A stretch of DNA of 64,000 nucleotides. Source: Rufibacter roseus (lineage in GTDB: Bacteria > Bacteroidota > Bacteroidia > Cytophagales > Hymenobacteraceae). Location of the stretch: positions 248,001-312,000 of the forward strand of contig NZ_LRML01000006.1 of assembly GCF_001647285.1 (NCBI RefSeq), read 5' to 3'. The notes beneath the pieces are model-generated. The model worked only from the letters and a program-made list of their open reading frames with translations, ran no database searches and was not told the origin of the DNA. Shown here in pieces: positions 43,012-50,580 of this stretch (its first letter is position 1; each line of letters begins with the position of its first letter). The position numbers and the translations under genes are program-made.

Positions 43012-45083
43012 GGCTCCATTGGATTAAGCTCCAGGGGAAGTTCAGGCGGCAGGTACCCACTCAACTTCAACTGTGGCGTGTAGCGTTGCCGGCGAGGCAG
43101 CTGAACCTCAAAGTCCAGTGACCCGATCTCCTCCTCCTCATCAAGCACCACTTGGTTTTTATCAGGCACATGAACAGGGGTGTACCGGTCATTCTCGACC
43201 AGCCATACTTTCTCAGCGAGCAAAAAATCCTGAAGCGTCTGGATCTCCCTCATCGGCCGGTATCCGGTAGTCAGCTCAAGGGAAACTTTCCCCAACTTTG
43301 AACGGACCTCCAGCTCGTGCTGGGTGGAAGGGGTGCCAGGCAGAATACTTCTCTCCAGGGTGAGGCTGTCCGGATCAAATTTCTGTTTTGCCTTTCCATG
43401 GGCCACAAGTGTGTTCAGGCCACCCATGCTGTTGGCATAGATCAGGTAGCGCCTCTTTTCACCGTAATCCGGCAGTAGGTTGAATCTCCTTACCTCACTG
43501 ATCACGGTGCCTTCCGGATCAACCACATAGACATCGTAATTAGAAACTCCCACTCCTATCTTCAGCTCCCCCAGACCCAGCTGGTCATGGCCCACAGGTA
43601 CGCAGAACAATTCAAACCTCTTGACACCGCCCTGGGTGAAGGCTTCATGAGTGGCACTGGTCCCGTCAGAGAACGATACTTTCACTTGCACTGAAAATCC
43701 CTCTAAAGTGAAGGAGTTTGGCATGAAGAAAAGAAACTCAGGCTGGTCAGTATAGACGTCCTTCTCAGGTAGATCCCAGGTGAAGAATGGCTTCCGATTC
43801 TGCAGATAGCTGGTAAAAAATGTATTGGCTTGGGATTCAGGAGTATCTAGGCCTCCCAGTAGCACATATTCAGAATCAATTTGGCTATACGGCGCCAACA
43901 CCGCTGGGGAGCCGTACTTTTGGGTGTGTTTTATATAAAAGCGCCTAAAAACAGAATCTGCCCTGGCAATTGCCTTTGTTCCGAACTCTGGAAGGTATGG
44001 AGATAGGTAACAATCCAGAAACTCCCGGAAATCAAAGCTTGTGGCCCCGGAAGAGTCTGCCGGGTGCTCCAGGGGCTCAGGCACCACTTTCTCAAAGTCA
44101 CATGATAAATACTCGCGTTCCACCCAAAGCTCCACCAGAAAGGAAAGGTTGGGCTTCAGCTCCGGATCTTCCGCCTGCAGCTCCAAAGGCACCGGGTTTC
44201 TGGAGAAATAAAAACGAAAATCCCTTATGACAACAGAAACAGTACTACTGCAGCCATTTGCGTCAGTTACCGTCAGCTGGTATGAGCCGGGAGCCAGTCC
44301 TTCCCTGTTTTGGGTGGCTACGCCGTCGCTCCATGCATAAGTGTAGCCAGGTGTGCCGCCACTCACAGTAACGGTTATGTTTTGCCCCTGCACCTCTGAT
44401 TGGATGTTTACCTGAGATGGCTGCCCAATGCTGAACTCCAGCTCAATCTTAGAGACATGGTTTCCGGAAACACTAAGGTCTGTGCTGTCTGTGATAGTGA
44501 CTTTATAGTCCCCTGCGGCAAGCAACGGACGGTTCTGGGTAGTTTCGCCATCACTCCAGGCAAAGTTGTAGGGAGGGTACCCACCGGTGACCGTCACGTT
44601 CGCCGAACCTGTGGTGCCTCCGAAGCAGACAACTGACTGTGTCTCCACGGAAGCCGTGGCAGGGTTGTCATTCGTTGTGGTGGTCACAATCATGCCCGCC
44701 ATATTGGGCACGTTGTAAACAGAGTAGTTGAAATTCAGGCTGTCGGAATATTCATCCGCCGCAATACCCACTATACCGCCGTTGGGGAAGTTTAGATTGC
44801 TGTAGGTAAGCGAACCGTCAACCAAGTACCTTGTCTCCCCGATCTCCTGCAGGTAATTCCTGATCACGTTGACCAATGCTTTGATGTTGGCAACCATGTC
44901 CGGAGACTCTCCTTCAACTATGGTAGGATTCTGGTTCTGAATGAAAATACGGTTCACACCGGAGCCAAAGGTTCCTTCATTGGCTATAAACCTAACCTGT
45001 GTACCGTTTATGGTAAGCTCCAGGTAACAGCCAGTGGCAATGGCCGGCCCCATTGTAATCGTAAGACTTGCTTTTCTAGCCAT
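43008..45083 (-). CDS. Phage tail protein with two SprB-type repeats
   Basis: 691 residues. After a ~145-residue N-terminal domain come two repeats of the type found in Bacteroidetes gliding adhesin SprB. The first (~151-200) has VVCFGGTTGSANVTVTGGYP and NFAWSDGETTQNRPLLAAGDYKVTITD. The second (~233-285) has GGTPGYTYAWSDGVATQNR and GSYQLTVTDANGCSS. A large C-terminal part (~290-691) is unrecognised and beta-rich. Its place between other tail genes argues for a virion tail or fibre-like protein whose Ig-like repeats could extend outward. It overlaps the next and previous genes by a few bases. Confidence 0.7.
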   Translation of the reverse strand: MARKASLTITMGPAIATGCYLELTINGTQVRFIANEGTFGSGVNRIFIQNQNPTIVEGESPDMVANIKALVNVIRNYLQEIGETRYLVDGSLTYSNLNFPNGGIVGIAADEYSDSLNFNYSVYNVPNMAGMIVTTTTNDNPATASVETQSVVCFGGTTGSANVTVTGGYPPYNFAWSDGETTQNRPLLAAGDYKVTITDSTDLSVSGNHVSKIELEFSIGQPSQVNIQSEVQGQNITVTVSGGTPGYTYAWSDGVATQNREGLAPGSYQLTVTDANGCSSTVSVVIRDFRFYFSRNPVPLELQAEDPELKPNLSFLVELWVEREYLSCDFEKVVPEPLEHPADSSGATSFDFREFLDCYLSPYLPEFGTKAIARADSVFRRFYIKHTQKYGSPAVLAPYSQIDSEYVLLGGLDTPESQANTFFTSYLQNRKPFFTWDLPEKDVYTDQPEFLFFMPNSFTLEGFSVQVKVSFSDGTSATHEAFTQGGVKRFELFCVPVGHDQLGLGELKIGVGVSNYDVYVVDPEGTVISEVRRFNLLPDYGEKRRYLIYANSMGGLNTLVAHGKAKQKFDPDSLTLERSILPGTPSTQHELEVRSKLGKVSLELTTGYRPMREIQTLQDFLLAEKVWLVENDRYTPVHVPDKNQVVLDEEEEIGSLDFEVQLPRRQRYTPQLKLSGYLPPELPLELNPMEP

Positions 45084-45609
45084 TGAATTTCTCTGCGTTT
45101 GGTCTCAGAACTTTGTTAGCGCCCAGGGTGAAGGAGAAATCAAATCTGGTGCCGTAGTATTGGGTGGCGATCTTGGCCACCTGGTCATTGGTGATATCGT
45201 TGGCGCTCATGCGTTTCAATGGCCTGCCGCCAGCATTGTTGATCCGGTGCATGGCCATGGCCATGATCTCCTCCCCTATGCGCTCAGACTCCTCATAGGC
45301 ATCCTCCTGGTCTTCAAAGTCGTTGGTGTCGGCGTTTCGCAGGATCAGGAAAGCTCCGTAAAGGCGCTTGCCGGTGTTGTCACCACCGTTGTCTGTATAG
45401 CCGGCCTCGTAGTTCTGCAGCACCATGAAATATCCCTTCTTGACCTTATGCTTAATGCTGGCGTTGAACTCGCCTAAATCCAGCACGCGCTGCACCGGGT
45501 CACTGCTCAGGACCATGCGCACAAACCGCAGGTTGGTGGCAGAGTGCGCAAGGTCCACGTGCTCTGTGGCCAGCTGGCGGAAGAGCGCGTTGTATTCCTT
45601 AGTTCTCAT
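45076..45609 (-). CDS. Phage protein of the tail operon, unknown
   Basis: 177 residues, mostly helical in look: MRTKEYNALFRQLATEHVDLAHSATNLRFVRM ... ESERIGEEIMAMAMHRINNAGG ... VAKIATQYYGTRFDFSFTLGANK. It overlaps its neighbours by 8-11 bases on either side, a translational-coupling pattern. The position before the large tail proteins would suit a tail terminator or connector. No family recognised. Confidence 0.55.
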   Translation of the reverse strand: MRTKEYNALFRQLATEHVDLAHSATNLRFVRMVLSSDPVQRVLDLGEFNASIKHKVKKGYFMVLQNYEAGYTDNGGDNTGKRLYGAFLILRNADTNDFEDQEDAYEESERIGEEIMAMAMHRINNAGGRPLKRMSANDITNDQVAKIATQYYGTRFDFSFTLGANKVLRPNAEKFNG

Positions 45610-46432
45610 TTCTGTTTGATTTTGATTTCCCTATCTCCTCGAACCGCTGCTGCATCATGCCCAGAATGTTGCGTATGTTGGCGCGGCCGGTCGCCTCTAT
45701 GTTTATCACATGGCCGCTCATGCCCAGCAACACTCCGTCCCAGCCACTCCGCGAAGCTTTTCTCTGCTTTTCCTGAGTGAAGACAAGAGGGAATTCTTTC
45801 TCAAGCTCCTCTCTGCAGCCGCGGTACCAGCAGAGGATGGCCAGTTTCTGCTCCAGGCTGAGTTTCGCAATTTTTTCAGCCCTTCTGTCCAGGAAGTGCT
45901 GGTTAAAGGGTTGGCGGCAATCACCGTCGTAGTTTGGCAGGCGTCTGTGCAGGAAGTGAAACCACTTTTTGGGGCGGTACATGCTGGCGATCAGCTTGTC
46001 CAGCATGTTTGGGCTCTGCTTTTTGGTATAGGCGACAAAGAAGGTGTCCACGTAGATGAACTCTAGAAAGGTCATATTCCGGATCCGCTCCCTTGGGCCG
46101 TAAAGATTTGTGCCAATAAACTGGCTTGGTAATCTCAGTTTTGGGAAGAGCTGGGCGGTCAGGCCGGTGTAGCCTTTCTGGAAAAAGGGCATGAGCCAGA
46201 AGAACTGCATGATCTGCACCGGTGTGATGGAAAGAAGCAGTACTTCAGGAACGCTGAGAAGAATCCTGAGGCGCTCGATCCGGAAGAGGTTTAGCTTCTG
46301 CTTTGCCGGAAGCTTTGGCACCGACATGATCCGGAGCTCCGCGGCAATGATGCGTACCAGCTGCTCACCGGTCACCTCGTTCCATTTGCTTGGCAACTGC
46401 CGATCGTAACCTGCTATTTTGATGTCGTGCAT
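45599..46432 (-). CDS. Phage protein of the tail operon (first gene behind promoter module e)
   Basis: 277 residues from the ATG at 46432 (MHDIKIAGYDRQLPSKW). The frame extends upstream to 46501, but that would run through the promoter module. Mostly helical, basic, with YRPKKWFHFLHRRLPNYDGDCRQPFNQHFLDRRAEKIAKLSLEQKLAILCWYRGCREELEKEFP. It could be a tail-assembly chaperone by position; this is inference. Overlaps the next gene by 11 bases. Confidence 0.6.
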   Translation of the reverse strand: MHDIKIAGYDRQLPSKWNEVTGEQLVRIIAAELRIMSVPKLPAKQKLNLFRIERLRILLSVPEVLLLSITPVQIMQFFWLMPFFQKGYTGLTAQLFPKLRLPSQFIGTNLYGPRERIRNMTFLEFIYVDTFFVAYTKKQSPNMLDKLIASMYRPKKWFHFLHRRLPNYDGDCRQPFNQHFLDRRAEKIAKLSLEQKLAILCWYRGCREELEKEFPLVFTQEKQRKASRSGWDGVLLGMSGHVINIEATGRANIRNILGMMQQRFEEIGKSKSNRNEN

Positions 46433-46448
46433 AAGGAAAGGTTTTGCA

Positions 46449-46483
46449 CGAATTTCAGCAGCCGGGCACCTGCCGGAAAGGAC
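46449..46483 (-). promoter_or_regulatory. Phage promoter module e
   Basis: On the minus strand GTCCTTTCCGG (46483-46473), 20 bases, TTCG (46452-46449). The start codon of the 277-residue protein is 16 bases further. It has one mismatch in the -7 part compared with the other four copies. Confidence 0.7.
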
Positions 46484-46490
46484 ACGAAAA

Positions 46491-46513
46491 AGCCCCAGCA
46501 AACTGCTGGGGCT
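46491..46513 (-). terminator. Intrinsic terminator of the T9SS cargo gene
   Basis: AGCCCCAGCA, loop AAC, TGCTGGGGCT; on the minus strand TTTTTC follows, then promoter module e. Confidence 0.9.
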
Positions 46514-46547
46514 TCTAAACTCTTAGCTAATCATTTATACAAAGACT

Positions 46548-47936
46548 TTACCTTACGATCACCCTTCGGGTATAGGTTTTGCCTTTTGTAGAAACCAAAA
46601 CACTGTAAACCCCAGGTGCCAATCCCTCTAAACTGACATGTAATTCTTTTTGCCCCCCTTTACGAGAAAGTACGGTTACCCCCAAACTATTGACCAGGGA
46701 AGCCGACTCTATGCTTTCAGTGGCTTGGATCCGCAAATTATGGGTGGCGGGGTTGGGGGATAAAATAATATTATTGGCTGCATCCTCCTCTCTAAGGCTA
46801 GTGACCGTGGAAGGTAGACCATAGCGCATCACAGTAATCCTACCCACTTCGGATTCGTCTCTAAAAGCAATATAAGGTTCCCCTGTTAAAGGATTAAGCG
46901 CTAAATAGGTAAAAATAGCCTCACCCGTTGAGAAAGCTGGAGTCCCTACAGTTTCCCAGCGGGTGCCGTTAAACCGCATAACAGAGGTTTTGCTTTGTAA
47001 GCTCTTATCGACGAAGCCTATCACTAGTTTGCCGGTAAAATCTAGGGCTAAAGAAAGGTATTGGGCCGCGCCTGCTGTGAATGCCCTTGGTCCAACGTAC
47101 TCCCAACCTGTTCCATTAAATTTCATTACCGTCGCCCTTCCATCTCTATCACCATCCGAGAAAGCAACATAGGGTACACCAGCATTCGTAATTACTAACT
47201 GCGGGTTATAGGTAAATGCACCAAAAGAACCCGGCCCCACGTTTACCCATTCAGTGCCATTGAATCTCATTACCGCCGTCCAGTTGTCAACGGAAGTCCT
47301 GCCATCCCTGAAAGCAATATATGGCGTATTTTGCGGTCCTATAACTATGTTAGGTTCAAATGCCTGCCCTGGTGAGAAAGCTTCCTTCCCCACCACTTCC
47401 CAAGACGTGCCGTTGAACTTCATGACCGAGGCTCTATATCCCAAAGTATTGTCTTGAAAGGCTATATAGGGAACTTCGTTTGAATCAAAGGCCAAGGATA
47501 TATGATTAATGGCACCGGCCGAAATTCTTTCCCCCCCTACACTAACCCAATTGGACCCATCAAACTTCATGACGGCAGCGCCGAAACGACCTCTAAAACT
47601 TACATATGGAGTGCCTGCGGGACTTAGCACTATTTTTAAGCCTAATGCCGGTCCATTCATAAACCCTCTTGTACCCACCAAGACCCAGGTACTACCGTTG
47701 AATTTCATTACCGTCGCATCGTTCGAAAGGTTAAAGTTGTCTATGAAAGCCACATAAGGCGTACCGTCCCGCCCTATAGCCATGGAAACATCTTCTCCTA
47801 TCGTACGATTCGAAAAACCCGGCTGTCCTACCACCCGCCAAGCATTGGTGGTTTGGCAAGTAGCCACATTGGGCAAGAATCCAAATTGAATTATTAAAAT
47901 AAATAACAGAATTAAATTATTTGTAGATTTCCTCAT
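46548..47936 (-). CDS. Secreted beta-propeller-like protein with T9SS C-terminal sorting domain (phage cargo/moron)
   Basis: 462 residues. Signal peptide MRKSTNNLILLFILIIQFGFLPNVATCQ. Residues ~33-380 contain about seven ~47-residue repeats with VMKFNGTxWExVG followed by TPYIAFxD, which should form a beta-propeller. The last ~75 residues (ILSPNPATHNLRIQA...GVYSVLVSTKGKTYTRRVIVR) are a Por-type sorting domain that sends proteins through the type IX system to the cell surface or outside. It is more AT-rich than the phage genes around it. It has its own -7 box (48058-48065) and terminator (46491-46513), so it is a self-contained transcription unit inside the phage late region. Ligand unknown. 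Confidence 0.85.
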   Translation of the reverse strand: MRKSTNNLILLFILIIQFGFLPNVATCQTTNAWRVVGQPGFSNRTIGEDVSMAIGRDGTPYVAFIDNFNLSNDATVMKFNGSTWVLVGTRGFMNGPALGLKIVLSPAGTPYVSFRGRFGAAVMKFDGSNWVSVGGERISAGAINHISLAFDSNEVPYIAFQDNTLGYRASVMKFNGTSWEVVGKEAFSPGQAFEPNIVIGPQNTPYIAFRDGRTSVDNWTAVMRFNGTEWVNVGPGSFGAFTYNPQLVITNAGVPYVAFSDGDRDGRATVMKFNGTGWEYVGPRAFTAGAAQYLSLALDFTGKLVIGFVDKSLQSKTSVMRFNGTRWETVGTPAFSTGEAIFTYLALNPLTGEPYIAFRDESEVGRITVMRYGLPSTVTSLREEDAANNIILSPNPATHNLRIQATESIESASLVNSLGVTVLSRKGGQKELHVSLEGLAPGVYSVLVSTKGKTYTRRVIVR

Positions 47937-48057
47937 TGAACTTATTTATTACTGACTGCTGAAATATTTGATATTTATACTTAATACTGAAAAAGCAAAT
48001 TGCTCTCCCTGAACAAAACCCTTTCATGAAAGATGCGATTTTTATTCATAACAACTT

Positions 48058-48065
48058 CAAAATTA
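48058..48065 (-). promoter_or_regulatory. Host-type -7 box of the T9SS cargo gene
   Basis: TAATTTTG on the minus strand matches TAnnTTTG, with TTTG 16 bases upstream. It predicts a leader of about 115 bases. The whole 278-bp spacer 47937-48214 is AT-rich, unlike the phage genes, and holds no other gene. Confidence 0.45.
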
Positions 48066-48214
48066 GGGAATTTCCTTTAAACAAAAACACACACCTGGTG
48101 ATTCTGTTAACTATTAAACCTTGCTGAGCTTTATTTTCCTATTAAAGATTATATGGTTGGAATGGCCTAAATTGGTTAAGCAATAGGATTTTTACTGTTT
48201 ATCTTTTTTACCTA

Positions 48215-48490
48215 TTAAATAACCTTAGAATTCCCACCCTGACCTTGGTGCTGGGAAAGACTTGTGAGAAACAACTGCAGGGCGTTCATTGCCTCATAAT
48301 CAGCCATCCAATCACCAACGTGCTCCGGATCCCTTTTTACTGCATTGAAAATTAAATTGTTCACCAGCTGGTGGAGGCTGGCCATGTCCGGAACCAAGTC
48401 CAGCAGCTGGATCAGTGCGCCCATGGTGAGATCATTCAGCTGGGGCTGGTCACGTATAATGTACGTGTTACCTTCTTTGGAGATGGCCAT
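48215..48490 (-). CDS. Small phage protein, unknown
   Basis: 91 residues, acidic and helical: MAISKEGNTYIIRDQPQLNDLTMGALIQLLDLVPDMASLHQLVNNLIF ... The size and the following gap suggest a small structural or regulatory protein. No signature. It lies between the lysis/spanin-like gene and the cargo gene, with a structured 248-base leader upstream. Confidence 0.55.
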   Translation of the reverse strand: MAISKEGNTYIIRDQPQLNDLTMGALIQLLDLVPDMASLHQLVNNLIFNAVKRDPEHVGDWMADYEAMNALQLFLTSLSQHQGQGGNSKVI

Positions 48491-48738
48491 GGTTGTTTCG
48501 GCTTTGGCACCCGTGTGCCCGTGAGAAGGAGCTGCGAAACAACATTACCTGCCATTTTGGGGGCCTTACGGTTTAAACCCCTCACTCCTCCCCACGGGCA
48601 CACGGCTATATAGAAAACTATAAGAAGCCAAACCCATGGGTGCCCCACGCCCATGACTGGAGGAATGGGGCATCCAAGGACAGGTAATAAATGTTTCGCG
48701 ATGTAAAGGTGGGGGATTGTAAGCAGAAAACAAAAAAA
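48491..48738 (-). other. Structured non-coding leader of the 91-residue gene
   Basis: It contains a 13-bp inverted repeat, CCGTGTGCCCGTG (48511-48523) and CACGGGCACACGG (48593-48605). It also shares ACCGTAAGGCCCC with the spacer of promoter module c. On the minus strand TTTG...CACCTTTA near 48695-48733 is a possible weak promoter. No gene is seen. Confidence 0.4.
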
Positions 48739-48772
48739 ACAGAAGGCCCTCAAATTATAGAGGGCCTTCTGT
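48739..48772. terminator. Bidirectional hairpin terminator
   Basis: ACAGAAGGCCCTC, loop of 8, GAGGGCCTTCTGT with A-run on the left and T-run on the right. It closes the gene that ends at 48775. Confidence 0.9.
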
Positions 48773-48774
48773 TT

Positions 48775-49410
48775 TTAGTTAAGGAGATAAGCCGCGGTAG
48801 TTGCCCCGGCAGCAAAGCCGAGGCCGAGCCAAAGCCCGGTGCGTTTTCGCGGCACTTCCACGGCAAAACTCTGGACATCCAGAACTGTGGAGTTGGGATT
48901 TAGATTCTTGATCTTGACCTCCAGCCGGTCAGGCGTGAAAAAGCCCGTACGGGTATTGACCTGAAAAATCTCCAGCTCGTTCCGGACTCGGTAATCCAAT
49001 GTGGGTGTGTTGCCTGCGAGGTTCAGCTGCGCCTGGATCCATTCATCATTGAAGGCGTAAGAAGTCACCGGCGTGGAGTCTCCCGGTTCCAGATCAGGCG
49101 GTGTGGGCTTCACTGTGCCGGCAGTCTCCATGGCCAGATACGTGGCTGACCGGGTTCGCTTGCCTTCCCGCTTAACGGCTTCACCAAGTTTACTGTCCTG
49201 CTTGGCCACCACCTTTACGGTGGTTTCCTGGGCAGCCCTGGTTGCAGTCTCCTGCCCTTGGGCATTCGCATCCCATTTAATGGGCCCGTACTGCGCCACA
49301 ATATTGGTCTCCGCCTGGCTGGAGCTTCTCGGGGAATGCACCAAGCCTCCCAGAACGAAGGCAAAGGTGAACAACAGCACCCCTGCCGCAATCAAAAAGT
49401 AGTTTTTCAT
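48775..49410 (-). CDS. Phage envelope protein with hydrophobic segments at both ends (possible spanin-like)
   Basis: 211 residues. MKNYFLIAAGVLLFTFAFVLGGLV is an N-terminal membrane helix. A Gln/Lys/Thr-rich helical stretch follows, then a beta-rich part (~115-185), and GLWLGLGFAAGATTAAYLL is a second hydrophobic segment at the very end. Directly after the lysis genes, and with anchors at both ends, it could span the periplasm like a unimolecular spanin. That is a guess from layout; no family is recognised. It is driven by promoter module d. Confidence 0.5.
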   Translation of the reverse strand: MKNYFLIAAGVLLFTFAFVLGGLVHSPRSSSQAETNIVAQYGPIKWDANAQGQETATRAAQETTVKVVAKQDSKLGEAVKREGKRTRSATYLAMETAGTVKPTPPDLEPGDSTPVTSYAFNDEWIQAQLNLAGNTPTLDYRVRNELEIFQVNTRTGFFTPDRLEVKIKNLNPNSTVLDVQSFAVEVPRKRTGLWLGLGFAAGATTAAYLLN

Positions 49411-49444
49411 AAAATGGTTTTAAGGGTTTAGAATTTACAAAGGC

Positions 49445-49479
49445 CAAAGGTTCTTACCGAGTACCTTTCCGGAAAGGAC
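49445..49479 (-). promoter_or_regulatory. Phage promoter module d
   Basis: On the minus strand GTCCTTTCCGG (49479-49469), 20 bases, TTTG (49448-49445). Here the upstream element extends to a 14-bp perfect palindrome, CCTTTCCGGAAAGG. The start codon at 49410 is 34 bases further. Confidence 0.8.
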
Positions 49480-49487
49480 AATAAAAA

Positions 49488-50024
49488 TCAATCTTTAATC
49501 CAGCTGGCCACACGGTTGATGGTCCGCCTCGGCCGGCGCTTCCGGTACACGCCGTCACCCTCCCTGGAACCCGCCTCATTGGTGTTTCCCTCCACGGTGA
49601 TCACGCTGGAGCCTGACCACTTCTCCACAAATCCGACGTGGCCAATGCGCTTCAGGTTGGAGAACCAGATGCCGAAGACGTCTCCTGCCCGTGGCCCAGC
49701 CCGAGATTCTTTTCCGGAGCTGTACACAAGCCTTGAGGCCGGAAACCATGAAGGAGCCCATGCCGCCCCTTTTGGGGTTGTGTACCCGCACTCTTTCAGT
49801 ACCCAGTTCACAAAGGCACCGCACCAGGCATGGCCTTTCCCGAGACCGGTGGACCGGAGGTACATTTCAACGGCGGCACCGTCATTTTTACCGGTCGCCT
49901 CCCTTACGCCCAGCTGGCTCCGGAAGACGGCGGCTACGCCATCCCGGCTACGGCCATGAACGTCAGCACCACTGAAATTAAGTAGAGTGCAAAGACTGAG
50001 AAGCAGAAAAATACTTTTGCGCAT
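49488..50024 (-). CDS. Phage endolysin, CHAP/TIGR02594-type amidase with N-terminal signal or SAR helix
   Basis: 178 residues. MRKSIFLLLSLCTLLNFSGA is a signal peptide or signal-anchor-release helix, so export may use the host Sec route instead of only a holin. The catalytic domain shows the papain-like triad: Cys68 in GHAWCGAFVNWVLKECG, His129 in GHVGFVEK, and VEGNTN (~144-149). It should cleave a peptide or amide bond in peptidoglycan. Its start lies 91 bases inside the upstream membrane-protein gene. Confidence 0.85.
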   Translation of the reverse strand: MRKSIFLLLSLCTLLNFSGADVHGRSRDGVAAVFRSQLGVREATGKNDGAAVEMYLRSTGLGKGHAWCGAFVNWVLKECGYTTPKGAAWAPSWFPASRLVYSSGKESRAGPRAGDVFGIWFSNLKRIGHVGFVEKWSGSSVITVEGNTNEAGSREGDGVYRKRRPRRTINRVASWIKD

Positions 50025-50299
50025 GGGGTCATTCGGTTAAAGTTTCTCACAAACTGCCGCTGGAAAAAATACCAGACGGCATGGAAATTCAGTTTAATCC
50101 CAACCCAGACAAACAGGTGCAGCGCACCGAAAGCCAAGGTTGTGATGTAGATCGGGTGAAGCACCCCCGCGTCAAACGGTGCGGCTGTAGGGTCTAAAAT
50201 TCTGAGCACAATGGGCACAAATGGCCACAGAACCATGGATAAAAGAACAAGGCTTACCTCATTCCAGCGTCTTAGAAAAGAGAAAATTGGGTTTAGCAT
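49934..50299 (-). CDS. Phage membrane protein, holin-like
   Basis: 121 residues from MLNPIFSFLRRWNEV; the open frame runs on upstream to 50476 but that part is unlike a protein start and overlaps the next membrane gene. Three to four hydrophobic helices are visible (~17-33, ~50-70 and ~95-118). It ends 91 bases inside the endolysin gene. It is a candidate holin or lysis-cassette membrane protein; the 75-residue gene next to it is a second candidate. Confidence 0.6.
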   Translation of the reverse strand: MLNPIFSFLRRWNEVSLVLLSMVLWPFVPIVLRILDPTAAPFDAGVLHPIYITTLAFGALHLFVWVGIKLNFHAVWYFFQRQFVRNFNRMTPCAKVFFCFSVFALYLISVVLTFMAVAGMA

Positions 50300-50316
50300 A
50301 TAAAGGGAAAATTGGT

Positions 50317-50544
50317 TTACGAAGTGGGTGGTTTGTACTTCAGCTTCCTCTCCAGCCAATTGAAGCCGAGTTTGAGAAGGTAGGTGATAATGAAGCCGGC
50401 ACCGGCACCGATGGCACCGCAGACGGCAGTCTGGATAAGGGTCTCCGTCTTCAGGAAACCGAAAAGCATCGCGCACATAGGGCTGAGCACGCTGCCCAGG
50501 ACCCCACCGTTCATGGGGTTTAAATCAAAATGGAAATTCGCCAT
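50317..50544 (-). CDS. Small phage holin-like membrane protein
   Basis: 75 residues: a short polar N-terminus, two hydrophobic helices (~14-30 and ~36-60) and a basic C-terminus (LERKLKYKPPTS), a class II holin-like layout. It precedes the second membrane protein and the endolysin, which is the usual lysis-cassette order. Confidence 0.6.
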   Translation of the reverse strand: MANFHFDLNPMNGGVLGSVLSPMCAMLFGFLKTETLIQTAVCGAIGAGAGFIITYLLKLGFNWLERKLKYKPPTS

Positions 50545-50580
50545 GGTACCAGGCTTAAAGGGTTTAGTATAGATTGGGTT

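Noticed and set aside
50300-50476. N-terminal extension of the 121-residue membrane protein
   Set aside because: The extra Arg/Cys/His-rich residues are an out-of-frame reading of the 75-residue holin-like gene.
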